Translations under genes and position numbers: made by a program | In this document: one piece after another, positions 6,853 to 14,402 of the stretch | Layout of the letters: the number at the start of each line of letters is the position of its first letter | Position numbering within the stretch: the first letter of the stretch is position 1 | Notes under the pieces: generated by a model | Seen by the model: the letters and a program-made list of their open reading frames with translations, nothing else | The model's database searches: none | What the model was told of the DNA's origin: nothing | Source: a virus | Virus record (IMG/VR): IMGVR_UViG_3300025117_000113 | Coordinates: 1-45,542 of that record | Direction: 5' to 3' (one strand) | DNA: 45,542 nt

Positions 6853-7494
6853 ATGACAACTGAAACAATGACAATCCACAAAGCATTATCAGAACTAAAA
6901 GTAATTGGTGCAAGAATTGATAAAACTATTTCCCAAGGGGTATATTGCAAAGCAAATAAACACTCTAATGATAAAATTAATGGTGTATCAGTAGATGAAT
7001 TTAAAACACAAATCCAAGCTAGTTGGAATAAAGCAAATGACTTAATTAGTCGCAGAAATGCAATTAAAAGAGCAACTGTTTTATCTAATGCAACTACTAA
7101 AGTTAAAATTGGTGACAATGAAATGACAGTAGCAGAAGCAATTGAGATGAAAAATAGTGGAATGTTATATAAGAAAACTCTGATGAATACTATGAGTCAA
7201 CATTATGTACATTCTATTCAAATTATAGATAAGGAAAATGGTGAAACATTAAATCAAAAGGCAGAAAACTATGTAATTGGATTATTTGGTTCAAAAGAAG
7301 GGAAGACAAATACTGATGAACTTGAAAAAGTTAGAAAGGAATTTATTCTCAATAATTCTTTTGAATTTGTAGATCCGATTAAAGTTAAAGATAAGATTGA
7401 TGAATTGGAGAAAGAAATTTTAGAGTTTGAGAGTGAAATTGATTCCAGTTTATCAACAAGCAATGCTCTAACAGTGATAGAAATTGAATATTAA
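6853..7494 (+). CDS. Conserved-looking hypothetical protein, coiled-coil C-terminus
   Basis: A 213-residue product with ATG 6853 behind AAAGGGG. It starts TIHKALSELKVIGARIDKTI, continues with helical, Lys/Asn-rich sequence, and ends with a predicted coiled coil (VKDKIDELEKEILEFESEI). No enzyme motif, membrane segment or Cys is seen apart from one VYCKAN. Proteins opening with a similar ALxELKxLdxRI helix occur in large Firmicutes phages, but I cannot name a function. It sits alone between two structured non-coding stretches, so it may be expressed from its own transcript. Confidence 0.75.
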   Translation: MTTETMTIHKALSELKVIGARIDKTISQGVYCKANKHSNDKINGVSVDEFKTQIQASWNKANDLISRRNAIKRATVLSNATTKVKIGDNEMTVAEAIEMKNSGMLYKKTLMNTMSQHYVHSIQIIDKENGETLNQKAENYVIGLFGSKEGKTNTDELEKVRKEFILNNSFEFVDPIKVKDKIDELEKEILEFESEIDSSLSTSNALTVIEIEY

Positions 7495-8091
7495 TCCATA
7501 AGAAATAACTACTTACTGCTTTCTGAAAACTTTTAACCATAATTGACAAGTCTTTTATGTACTTAGACTGGTTTAATAAATATAAAGAAAGTACATATTA
7601 TTTGCATCTTTCACAGGATGTGCAGAAAAACAAAAATTAATAGATTAACCGACACCTTAATGGAAAGTCGGTTACATATTAAACTATATGATTTTAAAGA
7701 TTCTGTAAAGATTAAAGTTTAAGACTAAACGCTTAAAGATAAAAATTCAAAGTTTAATAAGTGTAAAGTTTAAGACTTAAAGAGTAAGTAATAAAGATTG
7801 ATTAAATCCCTGATAAAACGGTTTGGTATGATTATGCTTGACCAAAAGTATCCGCAGGGCTGGAAAGCAGTAAGTATTATATAAATTATAATAAAATATG
7901 GAGGCATTTGTCTCCCTTGGTATTTTTGATATGGGAGAGTTTAATTATCTCTCCCCTTCCAATAAACTAAATAGGTTTTGCAAGTTATATCCTAAATAAA
8001 AAACTTGCAACTATTAATAATTATAATAATACAAGAAAAACTGTTTTTATAGAGTCATTATTCTCTAAAAGGAGGATTAAACAATTATCAA
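7495..8091 (+). ncRNA. Gene-free ~600-nt stretch with stems and direct repeats
   Basis: No credible frame. Visible stems: TAACCGAC/GTCGGTTA near 7646-7674; a three-tier hairpin CCCTG/CAGGG, CGG/CCG, TTTGGT/ACCAAA at 7808-7859; GGGAGAG/CTCTCCC near 7933-7956; TTGCAAGTT/AACTTGCAA near 7978-8010; and ATGTACTT/AAGTACAT near 7558-7597. A 14-nt direct repeat TAAAGTTTAAGACT occurs at 7713-7726 and 7764-7777, with a partial copy (AAAGTTTAA) near 7750. The stretch may be a long leader, a second structured RNA, or an origin with iterons upstream of the primase operon. The end carries the ribosome site of the next gene. Confidence 0.4.
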
Positions 8092-8394
8092 ATGAAACTA
8101 AATAAAGGAACTCAAGTACAAATCCTAGACAACTCTAATTGGCATGGATTATTTGCAATTGTTGATGACATTGTAAATATTGATGATAATAATATTAATA
8201 TTCCAGTGCTATATTATGTTTGTAAGCCGACAGAGAAATATTATGTTTATAGTTATTTGGAAGATAAGATTAGGATTGTTGAAGAAGAATTATGTTGTCC
8301 AAATTGCGGAAAACAAAGATATTGGATTAAATATTTTGTCAATAAGAATATAATGTTCTGTCAAGATTGTCAATATCATGAGGATATAAAATAA
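8092..8394 (+). CDS. Small protein with C-terminal zinc ribbon, unknown
   Basis: A 100-residue product from ATG 8092 behind AAAAGGAGGATT. The N-terminal half (KLNKGTQVQILDNSNWHGLFAIVDDI) reads like a small beta-barrel of the KOW or SH3 kind. The C-terminal half has CCPNCGK and FCQDCQ, a four-Cys zinc ribbon. Such proteins often bind nucleic acid or ribosomes. A terminator follows at 8423-8453, so it probably forms its own short transcript. Function unknown. Confidence 0.7.
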   Translation: MKLNKGTQVQILDNSNWHGLFAIVDDIVNIDDNNINIPVLYYVCKPTEKYYVYSYLEDKIRIVEEELCCPNCGKQRYWIKYFVNKNIMFCQDCQYHEDIK

Positions 8395-8422
8395 TTTCAA
8401 TAATCATAAATTACAACAGATT

Positions 8423-8453
8423 AAATTCCTTTATTTTTGTAGAGGAATTTTTT
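8423..8453 (+). terminator. Rho-independent terminator
   Basis: AAATTCCT (8423-8430) pairs with AGGAATTT (8443-8450), and the U-run continues after the stem. It ends the transcript of the zinc-ribbon gene. Confidence 0.7.
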
Positions 8454-8470
8454 GTGTTGTAAATAACACA

Positions 8471-8528
8471 AATAAGCAGACTAGACTGATCATCGAAAAG
8501 CGTAATCCTTAACGCCTGTTTGCTTATT
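8471..8528 (+). promoter_or_regulatory. Structured leader of the primase gene
   Basis: AATAAGCAGAC (8471-8481) pairs with GTTTGCTTATT (8518-8528), 11 bp with one G-U. Inside, GCG (8500-8502) and CGC (8513-8515) close a second hairpin. It lies 50 nt before the primase start. Leader control or mRNA protection is plausible; no known riboswitch is recognised. Confidence 0.45.
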
Positions 8529-8576
8529 ATTTAAATTAAGGAAACAAATAAAAATATTGAAGGAGATGTTTAAGAA

Positions 8577-10718
8577 ATGAAAATCAAATTAATTATTGAC
8601 AAGGTAAATTATCAAACCAAGCCCAGTACAGACATTGGAGCAATTATCAATAGAATGAAAATTGATAATGTAAAAGAGTATTCAATCGAAGAAATTAAGA
8701 AAAGTGTATTAGATGGAAAAACTATTAGACCGTCTTATTGCGGAGGCCAAGAAACAGATTGGATATCACAGCAGGTATTTATGATTGATATTGATAATAA
8801 ACCTGTAAAACCTAAGAAAATGTCTGATAATGAATATGAGATATTAACAGAACAATATTTAAAAGAAAATCATAAAACATATGATGAAATAATTGAGCAT
8901 TGCAAAAAGATAAATATAATACCTAATTTTGTTTATACTTCTTTTAATCACAAAGAAAATCATCATAAAATGAGATTAGTATTTGTACTAGATAAAGTTA
9001 TAATTGATGAAAATACAGCAAAGAAGATATTATTATATTTAATGGAATCTATTGGAGAAGTAGATGAAATGTGTAAGAATCTTAATAGAATATTCTTTGC
9101 AGGTAAAAATATAGTATTTGATTCTGGTAATATATTAAATAGTGATTATATCATAGGTTTATCTAAAGATATTGTATTAGAGGATTCTAAACCTATAAAA
9201 GTTAAAAATAATAAAATAAATAATAATAATAAAAGTAATAATAAGGGTAAAAGCCTTATGAAAAAGTATCCTAAACTCTATAATAAAGATTATAAGATTA
9301 AGGATATTGTGAGAGGGTTAAGGGTGACTAATATATATACTTATAACTATAACTCCTTTAATTTAATAGTCACCCTTTCTCAACGGTTCGGAAACCCCTC
9401 TCGCACAAAGGTATTAGGTAATCCCAAACCTTCTCCCTCTATAAAAGAGAGATATAATATTAAAGCATTGATAAATAGAGAAGTAGAATATTTACAAAAT
9501 AGTTTGAATTGTGACCCTATAGTTTTTGATAATAAGGAAGATTTTTGGTATCACATTTATTATAACATTAACATGGCAGAACTATTAGAATTTAAATATC
9601 CTTCATCAGTTAAATGTCTATTTCACAAAGATAGTAATCCGAGTGCAAGTATATTTCAAACCAATGAAGGAAAATGGCTTTATAAATGTCATAGTGGTAA
9701 ATGTGGAGTATCTATGAATACAAAACAATTAATTGAAAAACTTGGTGGTTTTAAGAGTGAATATAGAGCAATAGAATTTATTAAGACAATATTCAATTTA
9801 TCAATAAAAGAAACTCAATGGAGTATTGAACAAAAGACAAATCTTGATTTAATTATTAATACAATGAATTTAAATAAGTTTATGGATTTATGTCCACAAA
9901 CAGATAAAAATATTAGATATGTTAAGGAATTATTTTTAGTAATGGCAGGAATTGCACAAAATAATATTTATGGTGAAAATTATATGAATTCAGATGGAGA
10001 CGCTGTATTCTTTGTTTCATTAGGAGAATTAGCTAGAATTACTAAAACGGCAGCCAACAATCTAAAAAGAATAAGTCAAAGACTTGCTGTTTTAACTTAT
10101 CACGATTTAATAAGGAAATTAGATGATGATAAAATTCCTCCAAAAATGCTTGCTAAAGCTCAAGCAATTGCAATAGCAAACAAAACAACTCAGAGAGTAA
10201 GTTTCTATTCTATTCCCTCTTGGGTATTTGATCAACTTAATAATATTGAATCCCAAGGAGTTAAATGGAAACAAAATGGATATACAGTAAAAGGTACTTC
10301 ATATGAGATGTTTTATAGAACAGAAGGTTTAGAAGTTGCTCAAAATATTTACCCTCAATATAAAAAGGTAGCATCAAAGGATATTGATTATGAAACAGGT
10401 GAAATAACAGAATCAGTTAAAGATAGAACAACAACCAAAAAAAGTGATGAAAGAGTTGAAAATATTGTTTCAGTTGTTGAAAAATTAGTAGATGAAAAGA
10501 ATTACACTACTGAGAAAGAAATTGTATTATATTTATCTAAAGAATATAAATGGGAAGTAACTGAAATTCAACTTCGCAAAATGCGTGGAGAACTTGAAAA
10601 GTTAGGTTACATAAGAATTAGAGTCAATAAAGAATTGAAAGAGAAATATGCCGTTCAGAGCAATGGGTATCCAGTAATTATTTGTAAGAGTAGTGAAAGT
10701 GACTTAATAATAAAATAA
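8577..10718 (+). CDS. DNA primase: AEP/PrimPol-like domain plus CHC2 zinc finger
   Basis: A 713-residue product from ATG 8577, ribosome site AAGGAGATG. Residues 1-195 look like an archaeo-eukaryotic primase core: VFMIDIDNK with the metal-binding Asp71 and Asp73, and YTSFNHKENHHKMRLVFVLD with the conserved His and Arg133. An Asn/Lys-rich linker (205-230) follows. Then comes an odd Ser/Asn/Pro segment (245-290) encoded by a strong RNA hairpin. Residues 345-378 form a CHC2 finger (Cys347, His350, Cys371, Cys376). The C-terminal 300 residues contain winged-helix-like segments (TEKEIVLYLSKEYKWEVTEIQLRKM) but no helicase motifs. It would synthesise primers, with the helicase supplied elsewhere, perhaps by the D5 protein at 43987. 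Confidence 0.75.
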   Translation: MKIKLIIDKVNYQTKPSTDIGAIINRMKIDNVKEYSIEEIKKSVLDGKTIRPSYCGGQETDWISQQVFMIDIDNKPVKPKKMSDNEYEILTEQYLKENHKTYDEIIEHCKKINIIPNFVYTSFNHKENHHKMRLVFVLDKVIIDENTAKKILLYLMESIGEVDEMCKNLNRIFFAGKNIVFDSGNILNSDYIIGLSKDIVLEDSKPIKVKNNKINNNNKSNNKGKSLMKKYPKLYNKDYKIKDIVRGLRVTNIYTYNYNSFNLIVTLSQRFGNPSRTKVLGNPKPSPSIKERYNIKALINREVEYLQNSLNCDPIVFDNKEDFWYHIYYNINMAELLEFKYPSSVKCLFHKDSNPSASIFQTNEGKWLYKCHSGKCGVSMNTKQLIEKLGGFKSEYRAIEFIKTIFNLSIKETQWSIEQKTNLDLIINTMNLNKFMDLCPQTDKNIRYVKELFLVMAGIAQNNIYGENYMNSDGDAVFFVSLGELARITKTAANNLKRISQRLAVLTYHDLIRKLDDDKIPPKMLAKAQAIAIANKTTQRVSFYSIPSWVFDQLNNIESQGVKWKQNGYTVKGTSYEMFYRTEGLEVAQNIYPQYKKVASKDIDYETGEITESVKDRTTTKKSDERVENIVSVVEKLVDEKNYTTEKEIVLYLSKEYKWEVTEIQLRKMRGELEKLGYIRIRVNKELKEKYAVQSNGYPVIICKSSESDLIIK
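9311..9402 (+). repeat. Long inverted repeat inside the primase coding region
   Basis: GAGAGGGTT (9311-9319) pairs with AACCCCTCTC (9393-9402), one bulge; next to it AGGGTGACTA (9321-9330) pairs perfectly with TAGTCACCCT (9367-9376). The segment is unusually C-rich for this genome, stays in frame, and coincides with the linker between the AEP and CHC2 domains. Confidence 0.65.
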
Positions 10719-10743
10719 ATATATAGGGTGGTATTAATAAATA

Positions 10744-12129
10744 TTGTCAAAATCAAAAGATGAACTTTATATTATCGGTGTCGATTTCAAAAATAATAGA
10801 GATAAATATAAAAAAATACTTAATACTAAAAATCCTTCTTGGAATGATTTGAATGAGTCTCAAGGATTTCCATTTAAAACTGGAGAACACTATCGGCAAT
10901 TTATCAAAAAAAGGCAGGATCGCGATGGGACATTAAAGAAGTTGGGTGTTGTTAGGGATGAGATTGTTGATAAGAAACTTGAGCAAGTTAGAACTATTCC
11001 TAATTATAAGGAATCTGTAGAAATTAAAAGTGATAATTCTCAGGTATCAGACAAATTATTGGAAATGAGTCTTGAGGAATCAAAAGATCCTGATTTTGTT
11101 TTAAAGTCACATGGGTACTCGCCTAGTGAGTGGTCTATTACATCTGCTAAGAATAGTATGTGGCACATGAATACTAAAGAAGATGGAGTTAAGGTACTTT
11201 ATAGTTCAAAGGTGAGCGTAAAACCTCGAACTGAATACCAATGGAATGAAGAAGATGCAAAGAAAATATTTTCTAGTTTAGAAACATGCACAAGAACAAT
11301 AAATAAATCAAATATAAAAACATCTCAATATAAGAAAAATGGCAAATTATTAATTGTTCCTATTTCTGATTTTCACTTAAATCTTTTATCAGACAAATTA
11401 TCAACAGGAAATGAATATAATATGCAAATTGCAGAAGATATATTCTTTCAGGTAATTAATGATGTGATAGATAGAGTTGAAGATAAGGTTTTTGAGAAGG
11501 TTTTATTTGTTACAGGAAATGACTTTATAACGGCTGATAATACTAATGGAACTACGACTCGTGGAACACCACAAGAGGTTTCAGCATCGTGGTTTAAAGC
11601 AGTACATAAGGCTACAGAATTAATTGTTAGAGCAATTGATATGCTTACTGAAATTGCACCCGTAGACGTTATCCTAGTGCCTTCTAATCATGATCTTCAT
11701 ACTATGTTTGGTGTAATTCAAACTGTAAAAGCATGGTATAGAGGCAATGATAATGTTTATGTGGATGATAGTCCTTTACCTAGAAAATATTATGAATTTG
11801 GAAAGACTTTACTTACTTTTTCTCATGATATTAAAGTTAAAGATGCTTTGCAAATTATTACTACTGAAGCAAAAGATAAATGGAGTAATTGTGAGCATAT
11901 AGTTCTTATGTTGGCTCATTTACATCAAGCAATGGTATATGAGAAACAAGGATATTTAGAAGTGTTAAGATTGCCGACAGTTAGCGGTTTTTCAAGGTGG
12001 AGTAACGACAAAGGTTATATTCAGACAGAAAAGAAAAATCAGAGTTTTATTGTTAGTAAGGAATATGGGATTACAGATATTTTGAATACTGTGATCGGGA
12101 TTAATAGAAAAATAAAATATATGAGGTAA
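10744..12129 (+). CDS. Calcineurin-like metallophosphoesterase (nuclease-like)
   Basis: A 461-residue product from TTG 10744, with AGGGTGG upstream and 25 nt after the primase. The metallophosphoesterase motifs appear in order: ISDFHLN (Asp209, His211), VTGNDF (Asp260), VPSNHDLH (Asn315, His316, Asp317), FSHDIK (His361) and LAHLHQ (His392, His394), so the two-metal site is complete although GNHD is SNHD. The N-terminal 190 residues hold a helix-turn-helix-like segment (PSWNDLNESQGFPFKTGEHYRQFIKK). Phage enzymes of this family are mostly annotated as DNA repair exonuclease-like. Position after the primase suggests a replication or recombination nuclease. Confidence 0.8.
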   Translation: MSKSKDELYIIGVDFKNNRDKYKKILNTKNPSWNDLNESQGFPFKTGEHYRQFIKKRQDRDGTLKKLGVVRDEIVDKKLEQVRTIPNYKESVEIKSDNSQVSDKLLEMSLEESKDPDFVLKSHGYSPSEWSITSAKNSMWHMNTKEDGVKVLYSSKVSVKPRTEYQWNEEDAKKIFSSLETCTRTINKSNIKTSQYKKNGKLLIVPISDFHLNLLSDKLSTGNEYNMQIAEDIFFQVINDVIDRVEDKVFEKVLFVTGNDFITADNTNGTTTRGTPQEVSASWFKAVHKATELIVRAIDMLTEIAPVDVILVPSNHDLHTMFGVIQTVKAWYRGNDNVYVDDSPLPRKYYEFGKTLLTFSHDIKVKDALQIITTEAKDKWSNCEHIVLMLAHLHQAMVYEKQGYLEVLRLPTVSGFSRWSNDKGYIQTEKKNQSFIVSKEYGITDILNTVIGINRKIKYMR

Positions 12130-12135
12130 TTACAT

Positions 12136-12726
12136 ATGGAAATATTAATACCAACTGACAAAATAATTGACGAGATGAAATTAACATCTGCTATTAGAGA
12201 TCGAAGAATTTTCATAAACGAAATAATAGATCAAGATATCTCTTTCAAGACAGTTTATTTTTTAGATAGAATTGTTGCATTAGACAATAAATCTAATATT
12301 CCTATTTCTGAAAGAGAAAGTATAGAAATTCTCATAGATTCGCCTGGAGGTAATATAATTTCTGGATTGAGTATAATTTCTAAAGTCGAGGAACTTAAAG
12401 ATATGGGATATAAGATTATTACTACTAATCAAGCTTCATCTGCATCTATGGCATTTATGCTATTAATTGTTGGTTCTGAACGTAGAGCATATAGATATAG
12501 TTACGCTTTAGCACATCAGCCTTCAATGTGGGTTGGTGGTACACTTCAAGAATTAGAAGATGAAGTTACTGAATTAAAAAGATTATGGGATTTAATGAAA
12601 ATGTTGATTCTTAAATATACTAAAATACCAGAATCAAAATTAGATGAAGTTAAAAGAGAAAAGAAAGATTGGATACTTACCCCTTCTGAATGTTTAGATA
12701 TGGGTTGTATTGAATACATCATGTAA
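12136..12726 (+). CDS. ClpP-like serine protease
   Basis: A 196-residue product, ClpP length, from ATG 12136; the ribosome site GAGGTAAT overlaps the end of the upstream gene. It has the ClpP handle DSPGG (69-72), the nucleophile segment ASSASMAF (Ser104), ALAHQPS (His127) and KKDWILTPSECLDMG (Asp178), so the catalytic triad is complete. In many phages ClpP-like enzymes mature the prohead, but here the gene lies among replication genes, far from the capsid block, which has its own protease. A role in modifying host proteolysis, or mixing into the host ClpP ring, is therefore more likely. That is inference. Confidence 0.85.
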   Translation: MEILIPTDKIIDEMKLTSAIRDRRIFINEIIDQDISFKTVYFLDRIVALDNKSNIPISERESIEILIDSPGGNIISGLSIISKVEELKDMGYKIITTNQASSASMAFMLLIVGSERRAYRYSYALAHQPSMWVGGTLQELEDEVTELKRLWDLMKMLILKYTKIPESKLDEVKREKKDWILTPSECLDMGCIEYIM

Positions 12727-12763
12727 AATTAATAAAATAATTTAGATAATAGGAGAATCAAAT

Positions 12764-13150
12764 ATGTGCGATAATTGTAAAGAAACAACTACACCAGAAG
12801 AATTGAACGAACTCAAATGTGATAAACCAGATGCAGAAGAAATAAAATCTCCATTGGATGATGTCCTCATGTTCACAGAACCATTTTCTATTTCAACGGA
12901 AAATTTAGAAAATGATACAGATATTCAAATTGATAAAGAAGAATTTATTAAAGGCATGAAAGATGCAAGTTATTTTTCTGGATTTTATACTTGTTTGATT
13001 AATTCAGGAATGTCTATGGAGGATGTGGTTAGCATTATTATGAATAAAATGAATGTTGACCATAATATTACCATGTCACAAATTCAGACTAATGGTAGTA
13101 TTGAGGTTTCTAAGAATAGTGTCTTGGTTAAAGAGAAAGATATGCTTTAG
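12764..13150 (+). CDS. Small acidic hypothetical protein
   Basis: A 128-residue product from ATG 12764, ribosome site AGGAGA. It opens MCDNCKETT, a possible half zinc site with the later LKCDKPD, and is Asp/Glu-rich throughout. It ends with a helical segment (DASYFSGFYTCLINSGMSMEDVVSIIMNKM). No family is recognised. It follows the ClpP gene and precedes a much more Cys-rich acidic protein. Confidence 0.65.
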   Translation: MCDNCKETTTPEELNELKCDKPDAEEIKSPLDDVLMFTEPFSISTENLENDTDIQIDKEEFIKGMKDASYFSGFYTCLINSGMSMEDVVSIIMNKMNVDHNITMSQIQTNGSIEVSKNSVLVKEKDML

Positions 13151-13214
13151 GTTTAAATAATACAATTAAATAACAAAACAAAATAAAATAAATATAAAGG
13201 TAGGAAATCGCAAA

Positions 13215-14081
13215 ATGGCAAATAAATTAACTCTCACAGATATTGATAATATTCTCGATAATCACATCGAAACTTCTATAGATTTTCTCATGGTTGTTGA
13301 TCATGGCCTTGCATTTTATATTTCAGAATATTTAGGAGAAACGTATGATCTTATTGATGAGACTAATGATTTAAGCCCTTACACAAAGGAATATTATATT
13401 TCCATGCTATTCGATGATGAAGAAATTCAAATGTTCTGTGAAACTGCTAGAGCAAATGATGGTGATTATAAGTATTCTGACTTCTTTGATTCATATGGAG
13501 ATTATTATATTTTTACAGATATGGATAGGGAAACAGTAGATAAGACATTAGTTGGAAATGCTAGTTGGTCATTTTGTGAGTTAGTTGAGGATAAAGATGA
13601 CAGTAATGACAGTCAATATGATGTAAGTTCTGAATGTTCTAATTGCGATGGGTGTGATGAGCATTGTGGTCGTGAAAATCATAATGAGGAATATATTGAT
13701 GATTCAGAGGATGATATTTGCTCAGAATGTGGTGAAACAGATTGTGTATGTGATTATGAAGAATGCCAGTGCGATGATTGTCGCTCGCAAAGACATGATG
13801 ATATTGTAAATGCATCTGTTGGTAAGGCATTTGAGAAAATTATGGCGAGTGAAGGTTGCCCGAATTGTATTGTTGACGCTTTATTTCAGATGAGTTTGGA
13901 AATGAAGAGATTGGGGTGGTCGGATAGAGGAGATTTTGAAGAAGAAAATAGGGAATCGGAAGAAAGTAATAAGACAATTAATATTCATATTGGTAATATT
14001 CAATTTCCTAATGTTACGGATAACATTAATGATTTTATTAGTGGCATTAAAGATTATGCAATTAAGTATAGTAAACAATAG
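13215..14081 (+). CDS. Acidic Cys-rich hypothetical protein
   Basis: A 288-residue product from ATG 13215 behind AAAGGTAGG. Residues 1-120 are strongly acidic with aromatic residues. Residues 135-195 contain about a dozen Cys in CxxC-type pairs (ECSNCDGC, HCGRENH, CSECGETDCVC, CQCDDC) among many Asp and Glu. The C-terminal 70 residues are helical and include GCPNCIVDALFQM. Several zinc clusters or a redox site are possible. Acidity suggests binding to a basic partner or DNA mimicry. No family is recognised. A terminator follows at 14125. Confidence 0.7.
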   Translation: MANKLTLTDIDNILDNHIETSIDFLMVVDHGLAFYISEYLGETYDLIDETNDLSPYTKEYYISMLFDDEEIQMFCETARANDGDYKYSDFFDSYGDYYIFTDMDRETVDKTLVGNASWSFCELVEDKDDSNDSQYDVSSECSNCDGCDEHCGRENHNEEYIDDSEDDICSECGETDCVCDYEECQCDDCRSQRHDDIVNASVGKAFEKIMASEGCPNCIVDALFQMSLEMKRLGWSDRGDFEEENRESEESNKTINIHIGNIQFPNVTDNINDFISGIKDYAIKYSKQ

Positions 14082-14124
14082 CAATTATCCAATCAAATCT
14101 AAGTTTTAATTTAACTCAGATAGA

Positions 14125-14152
14125 GGGCATCTAATTTAAGATGTCCTTTCTT
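14125..14152 (+). terminator. Rho-independent terminator
   Basis: GGGCATCT (14125-14132) pairs with AGATGTCC (14139-14146) around AATTTA, followed by TTTCTT. It closes the replication/takeover operon. Confidence 0.7.
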
Positions 14153-14198
14153 GTGTGTTAAAATAGCACAAATATATGATGAGAGGAAGTGAATTAGA

Positions 14199-14381
14199 GT
14201 GATAGAACAAAAAGAAAGATATGTCTATATTTATAATCCTTTGCAAAGTAATTATTACATATCCCAAGGAGTAATGATTAAAGAAGTTGGGATTCATAAT
14301 GTGACAAAGAAGCCGTGGTACAAATTCTCTTTTTTGGAATCTGAAGAAGCATATCATAGTTGGTGTGTCAGAGGCAGATAG
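14199..14381 (+). CDS. 60-residue protein, family member 1 (paralogue of 40495 and 43748)
   Basis: GTG start at 14199 with AGAGGAAGTGA upstream. The product reads RYVYIYNPLQSNYYISQGV, then VGIH, WYKFSF and ends YHSWCVRGR. Two other genes in the window have the same plan: V-Y-x-Y-N-x-x-Q-x-x-F/Y-Y, a central hydrophobic G, a KF strand and W-C near the end. Small proteins of this type are common in Firmicutes phages and have no known function. This copy lies 21 nt before an ORF6N antirepressor gene; the copy at 40495 lies before a Rha antirepressor gene. Confidence 0.75.
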   Translation: MIEQKERYVYIYNPLQSNYYISQGVMIKEVGIHNVTKKPWYKFSFLESEEAYHSWCVRGR

Positions 14382-14402
14382 TATTTTAGGGTGATTAATA
14401 AT

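Noticed and set aside
6512-6913. 133-codon open frame on the minus strand
   Set aside because: It runs through structured non-coding DNA and the start of a better-supported gene; hydrophobic, no ribosome site, no family resemblance.
6316-7118. Other minus-strand frames in the gene-free stretch
   Set aside because: AT-rich composition gives Leu/Ile/Phe-rich shadows without start signals.
7543-7575. Sigma-A promoter starting with TTGACA
   Set aside because: No -10 box at 16-18 nt spacing; other promoter-like pairs in the window were equally weak, so no promoter is reported.
8480-8505. Hammerhead ribozyme (CTGATCATCGAAA)
   Set aside because: The core needs CUGANGA and GAAA separated by a stem; the sequence does not satisfy the invariant positions.
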